The notes under the pieces were generated by a model. It was not told the origin of the DNA. It made no database searches and saw nothing but the letters and a program-made list of their open reading frames with translations. From NCBI GenBank assembly GCA_007694915.1, contig REEV01000133.1:1-64000 (forward strand): a stretch of 64,000 bases of DNA. The letters are read 5' to 3'. This document shows positions 29,245 to 40,877 of the stretch, piece by piece (position 1 is the first letter of the stretch; every line of letters begins with the position of its first letter). Source of the DNA: Cyanobium sp. PLM2.Bin73 (GTDB lineage Bacteria > Cyanobacteriota > Cyanobacteriia > PCC-6307 > Cyanobiaceae). The translations under genes and the position numbers were made by a program.

Positions 29245-30559
29245 AGCTGTAGGCCCTGGTGAGTCGGAACACGGTTCCCGAGAGCAGCAGCAGACCGATC
29301 AGATTGGGGATCGCCATCAGGCCGTTGAGGATGTCGGCGATGGTCCAGATCACACCACCGCTCACCACGGCACCGATCACCACCACCACCACCCACAGCA
29401 GGCGGAAGGGGGTGATGGCCGCGGTGCCCGCCAGGAACTCCAGGCAGCGCTCGCTGTAGTAGCCCCAGCCGAGGATCGTGGTGGCGGTGAAGGCCACGGT
29501 GGCGAAGGTCACCAGCCAGCCGGAACCGGGCAGTTCGGCGTTGAAGGCGCTGATCGTCAGGTCCACACCGTTGGCGCCACTGCCATACAGACCGCTGAGC
29601 ACGATCACCAGCGCGGTCATGGTGCAGATCACGATCGTGTCGATGAAGGTGCCGATCATGGCCACGCTGCCCTGAAGCACCGGGTCACCGGGCCGGGCCG
29701 CCGCCTGGGCGATCGGAGCGGTGCCCAGGCCCGACTCATTGGAGAACACCCCCCGGGCGATGCCCTGACGGATCACCACCCCCAGCACGCCGCCGGCGGC
29801 AGCCTGCCCGGTGAAGGCGTCGGAGAAGATCACACCGAAGGCGGCCGGGATTTCCGGCAGGTGAATCGCCAGGATGATCAGGGCCCCGCCCACGTAGATC
29901 GCCGCCATCACCGGCACCACCACCTCCGACACCTTGCCGATGCGCTCGATGCCGCCGATCAGCACGGCGAAGGCGATCGCCCCCATCACCAGGCCCGTGG
30001 CCAGTTCCGGAACCCCCAGGGAGGTGCGCAGGGCCAGGGCCAGCTGGTTGGCCTGCACGCCGTTGCCGATGCCGAAGCCGGCCAGGGTGCCGAAGATGGC
30101 GAACAGGGTGCCCATCCAGGCCCAGCGCGGGCCGAGGCCATTGCGGATGAAGTACATCGGCCCCCCCACGTGCTCGCCGAGGGCATCCACCTCGCGGTAG
30201 TGCACCGCCAGCAGCGATTCGGCGTACTTGGTGGCCAGGCCCACGAAGGCGATCAGCCACATCCAGAACACAGCCCCTGGACCGCCCACGGCGATCGCGC
30301 TGGCCACCCCGGCCACGTTGCCGGTGCCAATGGTGGCCGCCAGGGCAGTGGAGAGGCTCTCGAAGGCGGTGACGTCGCCCTCACCCTTGCTGGAGCGGAT
30401 CGATCCGATGGCTTCGCGCAGGCCGAAGCCCAGGCGCCGCAGGGGCATGAAACGCAGGCCCACCATCAGGTAGAGGCCCGTGAGGCCGATCAGCCAGAGG
30501 GTGAGCGGGCCCCACACCACCCCATTGATCCGATCGAGGAAGTCCAAGGCAGGCTGCAT
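29207..30559 (-). CDS. Alanine/glycine:cation symporter (AGCS) family
   Basis: FESLSTALAATIGTGNVAGVASAIAVGGPGAVFWMWLIAFVGLATKYAESLLAVHYRE; NESGLGTAPIAQAAA. Confidence 0.95.
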   Translation of the reverse strand: MQPALDFLDRINGVVWGPLTLWLIGLTGLYLMVGLRFMPLRRLGFGLREAIGSIRSSKGEGDVTAFESLSTALAATIGTGNVAGVASAIAVGGPGAVFWMWLIAFVGLATKYAESLLAVHYREVDALGEHVGGPMYFIRNGLGPRWAWMGTLFAIFGTLAGFGIGNGVQANQLALALRTSLGVPELATGLVMGAIAFAVLIGGIERIGKVSEVVVPVMAAIYVGGALIILAIHLPEIPAAFGVIFSDAFTGQAAAGGVLGVVIRQGIARGVFSNESGLGTAPIAQAAARPGDPVLQGSVAMIGTFIDTIVICTMTALVIVLSGLYGSGANGVDLTISAFNAELPGSGWLVTFATVAFTATTILGWGYYSERCLEFLAGTAAITPFRLLWVVVVVIGAVVSGGVIWTIADILNGLMAIPNLIGLLLLSGTVFRLTRAYSFKAGEQSAGASR

Positions 30560-30603
30560 TGATTGGCGCCGATGGTGTCATGGCATCAGCGCCCTCGCCA
30601 GCC

Positions 30604-31347
30604 TCAGCCCAGGGGCTCGAGGGCCTCGAAGCGGAAGCGCTGGCGGCTGGCGGGGGTGTCGCCACAGGCTTCGGTCTCCACCACACGCTCGCTCAGCACC
30701 CAGGGTCCGCCCTCGCTGACGGGCACGAAGGTGTCGGTGAAGCGGCTCAGTCCGCCGCGGGGGGCGCCGCTGGCGGGATCGGCGTACTGGCTGGTGTAGC
30801 TGCGGCTCAGGTAGCCGGCGCCGGTGTGGGTGACGCTCTCGGTGAAGATCGTCACCACCGTGCCGTGGATGTGGCGGTGCACCATCGTCACCACATCGTC
30901 CTTGATGCGGTAGCGGTCCCCGGCGTTCTTGCCGCCCACGATCACCTCGGTGCCCACGGCATCGGTGTCACCGGCGCTGAAGGTGTTGTCGCCGTGGGTC
31001 TGCTCGAAGCTGCGGCGCACACGATGGATCGCCACCTCCCAGAGCTGGGAGGCCACCGCCTTGTGCACCTCGCCGTCCTCGATGCCGTCCACCTGGGCCT
31101 TGAGATCGGCGCCCACCACAAAGGTTCCCTCCAGGCGGCGGGAGGGTTCAGCGGCGTCCCCCAGCTGCTCCCAGACGCAGCGGCCGCGGTAGCCGCCGAA
31201 GGCCGGGTCCCAGGTGTAGCGGTTCTCGTAGGCGGCCCGGAAAGCGGCGCGGCAGTCGCTGCCGGGGGCCGGCGGCGTCTGGGGGGATGAGGCGCTGGCG
31301 GCCGCTCCGGTGCTGATGGCGGCAGGGCTGGCGGGGGTGGCGGTCAA
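30604..31347 (-). CDS. DUF3386 domain protein
   Basis: CRAAFRAAYENRYTWDPAFGGYRGRCVWEQ...; probable TTG start. Confidence 0.7.
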   Translation of the reverse strand: MTATPASPAAISTGAAASASSPQTPPAPGSDCRAAFRAAYENRYTWDPAFGGYRGRCVWEQLGDAAEPSRRLEGTFVVGADLKAQVDGIEDGEVHKAVASQLWEVAIHRVRRSFEQTHGDNTFSAGDTDAVGTEVIVGGKNAGDRYRIKDDVVTMVHRHIHGTVVTIFTESVTHTGAGYLSRSYTSQYADPASGAPRGGLSRFTDTFVPVSEGGPWVLSERVVETEACGDTPASRQRFRFEALEPLG

Positions 31348-31373
31348 GGCCGATCGGGCGAAGGACCTGAACC

Positions 31374-34697
<3,324 letters not shown>

Positions 34698-34815
34698 GGG
34701 TGCAATGGGCCAAACCCGCTCAGCCTTGCACGATCCCCCGCCGCTGATGGTGGCGATCCACTCGGGACCCCCGATCCCTGTCGCTAACGTGGAACCCGTT
34801 GTGACCTCCGCGTCC

Positions 34816-35451
34816 ATGAGCGAACTCCAGCGCCTCAAGGGGCTGCTGCCGCCGGAAATGCAGAGCTGGGTGTTCGTGGAAGCCGCGGCCTCGATCGATC
34901 CGCCCCTTATTGCGATCGAAGAGATCGGACGTGACGAGATCGAGATCCAGGTGGATCTCGAAACCTGGGATGGCCTGGCGCTGGACCACCGCAACCTGCT
35001 GTTCTGGCATGAGGTGGGCCGCGTCCAGAACGACGCCGTGCCGCGCGACGGCTGGGAGATGGCCGCCCTGGCCATCGGCCTGGGCGGTGCCATCGGCGAA
35101 CTCTGGGTGCAGGACGGGCTGCTGCTGCTGATGGCCCTGGGGCTGTCGGGATTCGCCGGCTACCGCCTTTACCTCAAGAACAACTCCGAAAAGCGCCTGG
35201 CCGATGCCATCGCCGCCGACGAGCGGGCGATCGACCTGGCCTGCCGCTTCGGCTACACCCTGCCCAACGCCTACAAGAGCCTGGGGGGCGCCCTCAAGGA
35301 ACTGGCCGAGCAGACCCGCAAGAAGAAGAAACGCAGCTTCTACGACGACCGCCTCGAAGCCCTGCGCAAGAGCGCCAGCCGGGCCCGGGCCGAAATGGCC
35401 CAGCAGCAGGGTTCGCGCGAGTCGGTCACCAGCGAGAACGTGTATGGCTGA
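34816..35451 (+). CDS. DUF3318 domain protein
   Basis: [73 protein letters not shown]. Confidence 0.8.
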   Translation: MSELQRLKGLLPPEMQSWVFVEAAASIDPPLIAIEEIGRDEIEIQVDLETWDGLALDHRNLLFWHEVGRVQNDAVPRDGWEMAALAIGLGGAIGELWVQDGLLLLMALGLSGFAGYRLYLKNNSEKRLADAIAADERAIDLACRFGYTLPNAYKSLGGALKELAEQTRKKKKRSFYDDRLEALRKSASRARAEMAQQQGSRESVTSENVYG

Positions 35452-35863
35452 CGAGAGCGCAACCAGCCAGGCCACTCCCACCAGCCCCGGCGATCCGGCC
35501 AGCGAAGCGTTGGCGCGCCTGGCGGCCGAAGCCTGCGACGACCGCAAGGCCGTGGACATCCGCCTGATCCGGGTGGATGAGGTGACCACCCTGGCCGACT
35601 GGTTTCTGATCTGCAGCGGCCTCTCCGATGTGCAGGTGCGGGCCATCGCCCGTTCGGTGGAAGACCGGCTGGAGGCCGACACGGGCCGCCTGCCCCTGCG
35701 CCGCGAGGGTCAGGCCGAAGGCCGCTGGGTGTTGCTCGACTACGGCGAGCTGATCGTGCACGTGCTGATGCCCCAGGAGCGCGAGTACTACGACCTGGAG
35801 TCGTTCTGGGGCCACGGCCAGCAGGTGCGCTACCTAGGCTCCGCCCAGGCCACCAACAGCTGA
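35444..35863 (+). CDS. rsfS: Ribosomal silencing factor
   Basis: ACDDRKAVDIRLIRVDEVTTLADWFLICSGLSDVQVRAIARSVEDRLE...WVLLDYGELIVHVLMPQEREYYDLESFWG. Confidence 0.95.
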   Translation: MADESATSQATPTSPGDPASEALARLAAEACDDRKAVDIRLIRVDEVTTLADWFLICSGLSDVQVRAIARSVEDRLEADTGRLPLRREGQAEGRWVLLDYGELIVHVLMPQEREYYDLESFWGHGQQVRYLGSAQATNS

Positions 35864-35866
35864 GCC

Positions 35867-36415
35867 ATGGGCGACGCCCTCGGCGCCACCGGCGATTTTC
35901 CTGGCGCTCCCGCCGCTCCCTGTCCGGTGCCTGCGGCCCAGCGCCCGCTCCAGCAATACCAGGAGCTGCGCGACTCCTGGTTCTTCGCCTGGCCCCGCCA
36001 CGACCTGCCCGGCCTGCTGCGGCCCCTGGCCCTGAGCTGGCTGCTGGTTCTGCCGGTCACGGTGCTGGTGAGCAGCGGCAGCTGGGTGCTGCGTCACCAC
36101 ACCCTGCAGCTGCTGCTGGCCGGAGCGGTGGCGGCCATCGTGCTGCCCACCCTGCTGCTCACCCGCCAGTGGCTGGGCTGGCGCAGCATCCACCAACGCC
36201 TGATCAGCGAGCGGGTGGAATACGAGGAATCGGGCTGGTACGACGGCCAGGTCTGGGAAAAACCCCTGAGCTGGCGCCAGCAGGATCTGCTGGTGGCCCG
36301 CCACCAGGTGCGGCCGGTGCTCCACCGCCTGCGCCAGGCGGTGGGCGGCTGCATCGCCCTGATGCTGCTGGGCAGCGCCGTCCTGCTGACGGCGGGGCTC
36401 TGGCAGGCTCAATGA
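35867..36415 (+). CDS. CGLD27/DUF1230 family protein
   Basis: RPLQQYQELRDSWFFAWP...; two TMs; VEYEESGWYDGQVWEKPLSWRQQDLLVARHQVRPVLHRL. Confidence 0.85.
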   Translation: MGDALGATGDFPGAPAAPCPVPAAQRPLQQYQELRDSWFFAWPRHDLPGLLRPLALSWLLVLPVTVLVSSGSWVLRHHTLQLLLAGAVAAIVLPTLLLTRQWLGWRSIHQRLISERVEYEESGWYDGQVWEKPLSWRQQDLLVARHQVRPVLHRLRQAVGGCIALMLLGSAVLLTAGLWQAQ

Positions 36416-36437
36416 ACTCCGGCCCCCGGCCCTGCCC

Positions 36438-37409
36438 ATGAGCCTCTCCTCCAGCTTCGGTGCCGCCACCCGCACCGACATTCCACCCCTGGAGGTGCGG
36501 CTGCTGCGCGAGGGCATCGCCGAGTCGCACCACCGGGTGCATGCGGCGGTGAGCGACGCCCGAGGACGGGTGTTGATGCGGGCCGGCGATCCGCAGCGGC
36601 TCACCTTCGTGCGCTCAGCCCTCAAACCCTTCCAGGCCTCGGTGTTCGTGGCCAGCGGCAGCGCCGATCAGGGCCAGGTGGGCGACCGCGGCCTGGCGAT
36701 CGCCTGCGCCTCCCATGCCGGCACGCCGGAACACGCCCGCGAGGCCTTCAAGCTGCTCTGGAGCGCGGAACTGGAGGCCGACCAGCTGCAGTGTCCGGTG
36801 CCCGAGGGCCGCACCAGCCCGCTGGAGCACAACTGTTCGGGCAAGCATGCGGCCTTCCTGGCCACCTGCCGCCGGCTGGGCTGGAGCACCGAGAGCTACA
36901 TGCACGCCGACCACCCCCTGCAGCAGGAGGTGCTCAAGCGGGTGGCCGAACTGCTGGCCCTGCCGGCGGCCGAGCTGGTGACGGCCCGCGACGACTGCGG
37001 CGTGCCCACCCTGCGCCTGCGCCTGGCCCAGATGGCCCTGCTGTTCGCCCACCTGGGCGCCGGCGCGCAGCCCCACCTGGAGCGGCTCAGCCGGGCCATG
37101 CTCGCCCATCCCCACCTGGTGGCGGGCGAGGGGCGCTTCGACACCGAGCTGATGCGCCGCGGCCACGGCCAGGTGATCAGCAAGGGCGGCGCCGAGGGCA
37201 TCCAGTGCATCAGCCGCGTGGGCGAAGGACTGGGTCTGGCGATCAAGGTGGAGGACGGCTCCGCCCGGGCCAAGCAGGCGGTGGCCCTGCAGCTGCTCGA
37301 GCAGCTCGACTGGCTCACCCCCATGACCCTCGAGGAGCTGCGCCAGCGCTTCCTCCACCCGGCCCCCCACCTGCGCCTGGAGGTGCTCGGCGAGCTGCGC
37401 TTCGACTGA
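36438..37409 (+). CDS. Asparaginase (L-asparaginase II family)
   Basis: RGRVLMRAGDPQRLTFVRSALKPFQA...CASHAGTPEHA...HNCSGKHAAFLATCRRLGWSTESYMHADHPLQQ. Confidence 0.9.
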   Translation: MSLSSSFGAATRTDIPPLEVRLLREGIAESHHRVHAAVSDARGRVLMRAGDPQRLTFVRSALKPFQASVFVASGSADQGQVGDRGLAIACASHAGTPEHAREAFKLLWSAELEADQLQCPVPEGRTSPLEHNCSGKHAAFLATCRRLGWSTESYMHADHPLQQEVLKRVAELLALPAAELVTARDDCGVPTLRLRLAQMALLFAHLGAGAQPHLERLSRAMLAHPHLVAGEGRFDTELMRRGHGQVISKGGAEGIQCISRVGEGLGLAIKVEDGSARAKQAVALQLLEQLDWLTPMTLEELRQRFLHPAPHLRLEVLGELRFD

Positions 37410-37497
37410 GGCGCTGGGGCTGAGCCACAGGCGCTGAGCCGCTGTGGCTTGCCGATCGGTAGCGGGGGACACCGCGCTGGTATGATCCATCCACCGG

Positions 37498-37574
<77 letters not shown>

Positions 37575-37584
37575 ATTCCAAAGG

Positions 37585-37616
37585 CCCCGGTAGTAGTCAC
37601 GCTGCCGGGTTTTTTT
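37585..37616 (+). terminator. Rho-independent terminator after tRNA
   Basis: CCCGGTAG-N8-CTGCCGGG followed by TTTTTTT. Confidence 0.8.
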
Positions 37617-37714
37617 ATGGCCGTTTTTTGCAGCCAGCGGTTTGCTGCAAATCATGGGCCATTGGCAAACCAGGCCAGGGTCCCCTGCTAAGGGTCGTGC
37701 AGACCGAGTGGTGC

Positions 37715-37861
37715 ATGACCGAGCTGCAACAGGCCCTGCTGATCTTCGCGATCGGCGCCGTGGTCACCCTGACCACCGTGATCATGATCGCCCGGGGCCA
37801 TGCCCGCTGGCACGGCCGCGATCCCTATGACGACCCCAGCCGGGCCGCCAGCCATGACTGA
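37715..37861 (+). CDS. Tiny one-TM protein upstream of SSS transporter
   Basis: MTELQQALLIFAIGAVVTLTTVIMIARGHARWHGRDPYDDPSRAASHD; stop overlaps the SSS start by 8 nt. Confidence 0.65.
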   Translation: MTELQQALLIFAIGAVVTLTTVIMIARGHARWHGRDPYDDPSRAASHD

Positions 37862-39275
37862 GGCACCGCTGCTCGATGCCGGCATTGCCTGGTTTCTGCT
37901 GGTGGCCTTCTCGGTGCTCTGGATCGCCCTGGGGGTGTGGTGGGGCAAGCGCGGCAAGGGCGATGCCGACGACTACCTGCTGGCCGGCCGCAACATCGGC
38001 CTGGCCCTGAGCACCGCCACCCTGATGGCCAGCTGGGTCACCGGCAACACCACCCTGGCGGCCCCGGAGGTGGGCTACACCCTGGGCCTGTGGGGCATGC
38101 TCGGCTACGCCCTGGCGGGCCTGGGGCTGTTTCTGTTCGCACCGCTGGCGATCCGCATCAAGCGGCTGATGCCCACGGCCCGCACCAGCGGCGACTTCGT
38201 TCGCCTGCGCTTTGGCCGGGTGTGCTGGGCGGTGTTCCTGCTGATCACCATGGCCTACACCCTCGGCTTCCTGATCACCCAGGGGATGGGAGCCGGCCTG
38301 CTGCTGCAGGCACTCTCCGGCTTCGACTACCGGCTGGGGATGGTCTGCGTGATCGGCGTGTCCACCACCTACACCCTGTTCGGCGGCATGCGCGGCGTGG
38401 TGGGCACCGACTTCATCCAGTCACTGCTGATCATGGCCCTGCTGGTGCTGGTGGCGGTGCTGGGCTACAGCCGCATCAGCGTGGAGGAGGTCTACGTGGC
38501 CCTGGAGGCCGAGTACCCGTCGCGGCTCAACATGCTGCTGCCGGCCGGGCTGCTGTTCGCCTGGAACACCGGCCTGTTCAGCATGGGCGAGGTGTTCCAC
38601 AACAACATCTGGTGGAGCCGGGTGTTCGCCAGCCGGCCCTCGGTGGTGTTCCGCTCCTTCATTCTCGGCGGCCTGGCCTGGATCACCGTGCCGATCGTGA
38701 CCGGCGCCATCGCCCTGATGGCCCTGGCCACCAACCTGGAGGTGCCCCAGGTGAACATGGTGTTTCCGCTGATCACCGCCGAGCTGCTGGGCAGCGGCGG
38801 CGCGGTGGTGGTGTTCATCATCATCTTCGCCTCGCTCACCTCCACCCTCGATTCACTGCTGGCCGCCAGCGCCGACCTGATCGCCGAGGACGTGGTGGCC
38901 CACTGGCTGCGGCCCGGCATCAGCGATGCCCAGATCCGCCAGGCGGCACGGCTGGTGGTGGTGGGGCTGGGGTTGCTCACGATGCTGCTCTCCTGGCAGT
39001 ACGTCACCTCGATGTTCCAGCTGCTGCTGTTCACCGGCCCCCTGGTGGCCTCCACCATCTGGCCGATCGCCATGGGGCTCTACTGGCCCCAGGCCAACCG
39101 CCAGGCCGCCACCGCCGCCATGGTGGTGGGCACGATCACCGGCCTGCTGGCCTACGTGCTGGTGGCGCCCTACTGCGCCGCCCTGGTGTCAGCGGCGGTA
39201 TCGGCGGCGGTGATGGGGCTCGGCAGCCACTGGAACCCGGAACGCTTCGACTGGCGCCTGCTGGCCGGCCGCTGA
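37854..39275 (+). CDS. Sodium:solute symporter (SSS) family transporter
   Basis: About 13 TMs; DDYLLAGRNIGLALSTATLMASWVTGNTTLAAPEVGYTLGLWG; GTDFIQSLLIM; SLTSTLDSLLAASADLIAEDVV. Confidence 0.92.
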   Translation: MTEAPLLDAGIAWFLLVAFSVLWIALGVWWGKRGKGDADDYLLAGRNIGLALSTATLMASWVTGNTTLAAPEVGYTLGLWGMLGYALAGLGLFLFAPLAIRIKRLMPTARTSGDFVRLRFGRVCWAVFLLITMAYTLGFLITQGMGAGLLLQALSGFDYRLGMVCVIGVSTTYTLFGGMRGVVGTDFIQSLLIMALLVLVAVLGYSRISVEEVYVALEAEYPSRLNMLLPAGLLFAWNTGLFSMGEVFHNNIWWSRVFASRPSVVFRSFILGGLAWITVPIVTGAIALMALATNLEVPQVNMVFPLITAELLGSGGAVVVFIIIFASLTSTLDSLLAASADLIAEDVVAHWLRPGISDAQIRQAARLVVVGLGLLTMLLSWQYVTSMFQLLLFTGPLVASTIWPIAMGLYWPQANRQAATAAMVVGTITGLLAYVLVAPYCAALVSAAVSAAVMGLGSHWNPERFDWRLLAGR

Positions 39276-39303
39276 TCCCTGCTCTCCCCTGCGCACCAGT
39301 GCC

Positions 39304-39507
39304 ATGCCCCTGCTGATCACCAGCCCAACCATCGCCACGGCCATCGCCACTGCCCTGGCCACAGCCCCAGCGCCGGAAACCCAGTGGCTGCTGCCCGCCA
39401 ACCTGTTCCGGCTGGTGGTGGTGGGCAGCGTCATCGGGCTGACGGTGGCCACCCTGGTGATCGTGCTGATCTGGCTGAAGGAATGGCGGCAGGGGCAGGT
39501 GTGGTGA
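39304..39507 (+). CDS. Small one-TM protein downstream of SSS transporter
   Basis: MPLLITSPTIATAIATALATAPAPETQWLLPANLFRLVVVGSVIGLTVATLVIVLIWLKEWRQGQVW. Confidence 0.6.
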   Translation: MPLLITSPTIATAIATALATAPAPETQWLLPANLFRLVVVGSVIGLTVATLVIVLIWLKEWRQGQVW

Positions 39508-39516
39508 GGCGCCACA

Positions 39517-39585
39517 ATGATCCGATTGCCACCATCCGGTGGCAATCGCTACCAATTCAGCAGGAACTGGCGGTCAAATCGGTGA
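39517..39585 (+). CDS. Putative Arg-rich leader peptide (22 aa)
   Basis: ATG ATC CGA TTG CCA CCA TCC GGT GGC AAT CGC TAC CAA TTC AGC AGG AAC TGG CGG TCA AAT CGG TGA = MIRLPPSGGNRYQFSRNWRSNR*; AGG 7 nt upstream; contains the 39523-39548 hairpin. Confidence 0.3.
   Translation: MIRLPPSGGNRYQFSRNWRSNR
39523..39548 (+). promoter_or_regulatory. Strong 11-bp inverted repeat upstream of the carbamoyltransferase gene
   Basis: CGATTGCCACC-ATCC-GGTGGCAATCG, perfect, no U-tract. Confidence 0.6.
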
Positions 39586-39712
39586 ACAAACGCAAGATCT
39601 TTCCGGCAGCCTGAGGCCTTGCACCTACACAGGGGTGTGGTGGCGGCACCCACACCCGGAGCCGCCCACCACGAGCCGCCGCCAGCCGCCGCCAGAGGCC
39701 CCACCCCTGCCC

Positions 39713-40816
39713 ATGCCGTTCAGCCCGCAGACCGCTCAGCCCACCATCCGCTTCACCCGCCTGGGGCCGGATGTCTACGGCAATGCCCACCCCCAGGCCC
39801 TGCTGCGCGCCATCCGCGAGGACAGCGACGCCCTGCGGGAGCTCACCGAGCAGCACGTGCTCTCCACCAGCCAGTACAGCGCCGTGACGCTGCTGCAGCT
39901 GTTCCGCCTGGCGGCCAAGTTCGAGAGCAACCCCAAGCGCTACACGCGGCACAACAGCCCCCTGCGGGGCAAGATCCTGATCAACGCCTTCTACGAGCCC
40001 AGCACCCGCACGCGCCTGTCCTTCGACAGCGCCTGGCACCGCCTGGGGGGCGACACGATCACGATCACCGACCGCAGCACCACCGGCATCGCCAAGGGGG
40101 AAACCCTGCGCGATGTGGCCGAGATGTTCAACAACTACGGCGACTGCGTGGTGCTGCGCGACACCCACGCCGAGGCCATCTATGAGATGACCCAGTCGCT
40201 GCGGATCCCGATCATCAACGCCGGCAACGGGATCGATGAGCATCCCACCCAGGCGATGGCGGATCTCTACACGATCTTCAAGTGGCGGCCCCAGCTGGTG
40301 GAGCGGGAGGTACCCCCCGAGCAACGCATCCGCATCGGTGTGGTGGGGATCCCCAGCCGCATGCGCACGGTGCGCTCGCTGCTGCGCATCCTGGCCCGGT
40401 TCCCGGCCATGGTGAAGGAGCTGGTGCTGTTCCACGATCCCGGCAGCGATCCGAACGACGGCTACTTCGACCCCGGCCAGCGGGAGGAGCTGGAGGCGGC
40501 CGGACTGCGGGTGAGCACCAGCGACGACCTGCTCAGCGCCGTGCCCGATCTCGATGTGATCTACATCAACGCCATCGCCTGGGTGGGCGACAGCTACGAG
40601 GTGCACGGCCGCAGCTTCCGGCTCACGGCCGATCTGCCCTACCGCAAGGACGCCATCGTGCTCCATCCCCTGGCCCGCGGCCCCGAACTGGGCACCTGCC
40701 TGGATGAGACGGCCCACAACTGGTATTTCTCCCAGGCCCGGGGTGCAGTGTTCATCCGCATGGCCCTGCTCACCTGCATGGTGGAGCGCATCGACCAGGT
40801 GATGGACATCATCTGA
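39713..40816 (+). CDS. Aspartate carbamoyltransferase-like protein with non-canonical acceptor site
   Basis: PSTRTRLSFDSAWHRLGG, AKGETLRD, INAGNGIDEHPTQAMADLYTI, RMRTVRSL, LHPLARG...WYFSQARGAVFIRMALL; the canonical TR.QKER motif is replaced by INAIAWVGD. Confidence 0.9.
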   Translation: MPFSPQTAQPTIRFTRLGPDVYGNAHPQALLRAIREDSDALRELTEQHVLSTSQYSAVTLLQLFRLAAKFESNPKRYTRHNSPLRGKILINAFYEPSTRTRLSFDSAWHRLGGDTITITDRSTTGIAKGETLRDVAEMFNNYGDCVVLRDTHAEAIYEMTQSLRIPIINAGNGIDEHPTQAMADLYTIFKWRPQLVEREVPPEQRIRIGVVGIPSRMRTVRSLLRILARFPAMVKELVLFHDPGSDPNDGYFDPGQREELEAAGLRVSTSDDLLSAVPDLDVIYINAIAWVGDSYEVHGRSFRLTADLPYRKDAIVLHPLARGPELGTCLDETAHNWYFSQARGAVFIRMALLTCMVERIDQVMDII

Positions 40817-40877
40817 CCAGCAGCAGACTGGCCAGCACCACACGACTTCGCATCAAACCCAACAGGACTCCAGGCCT

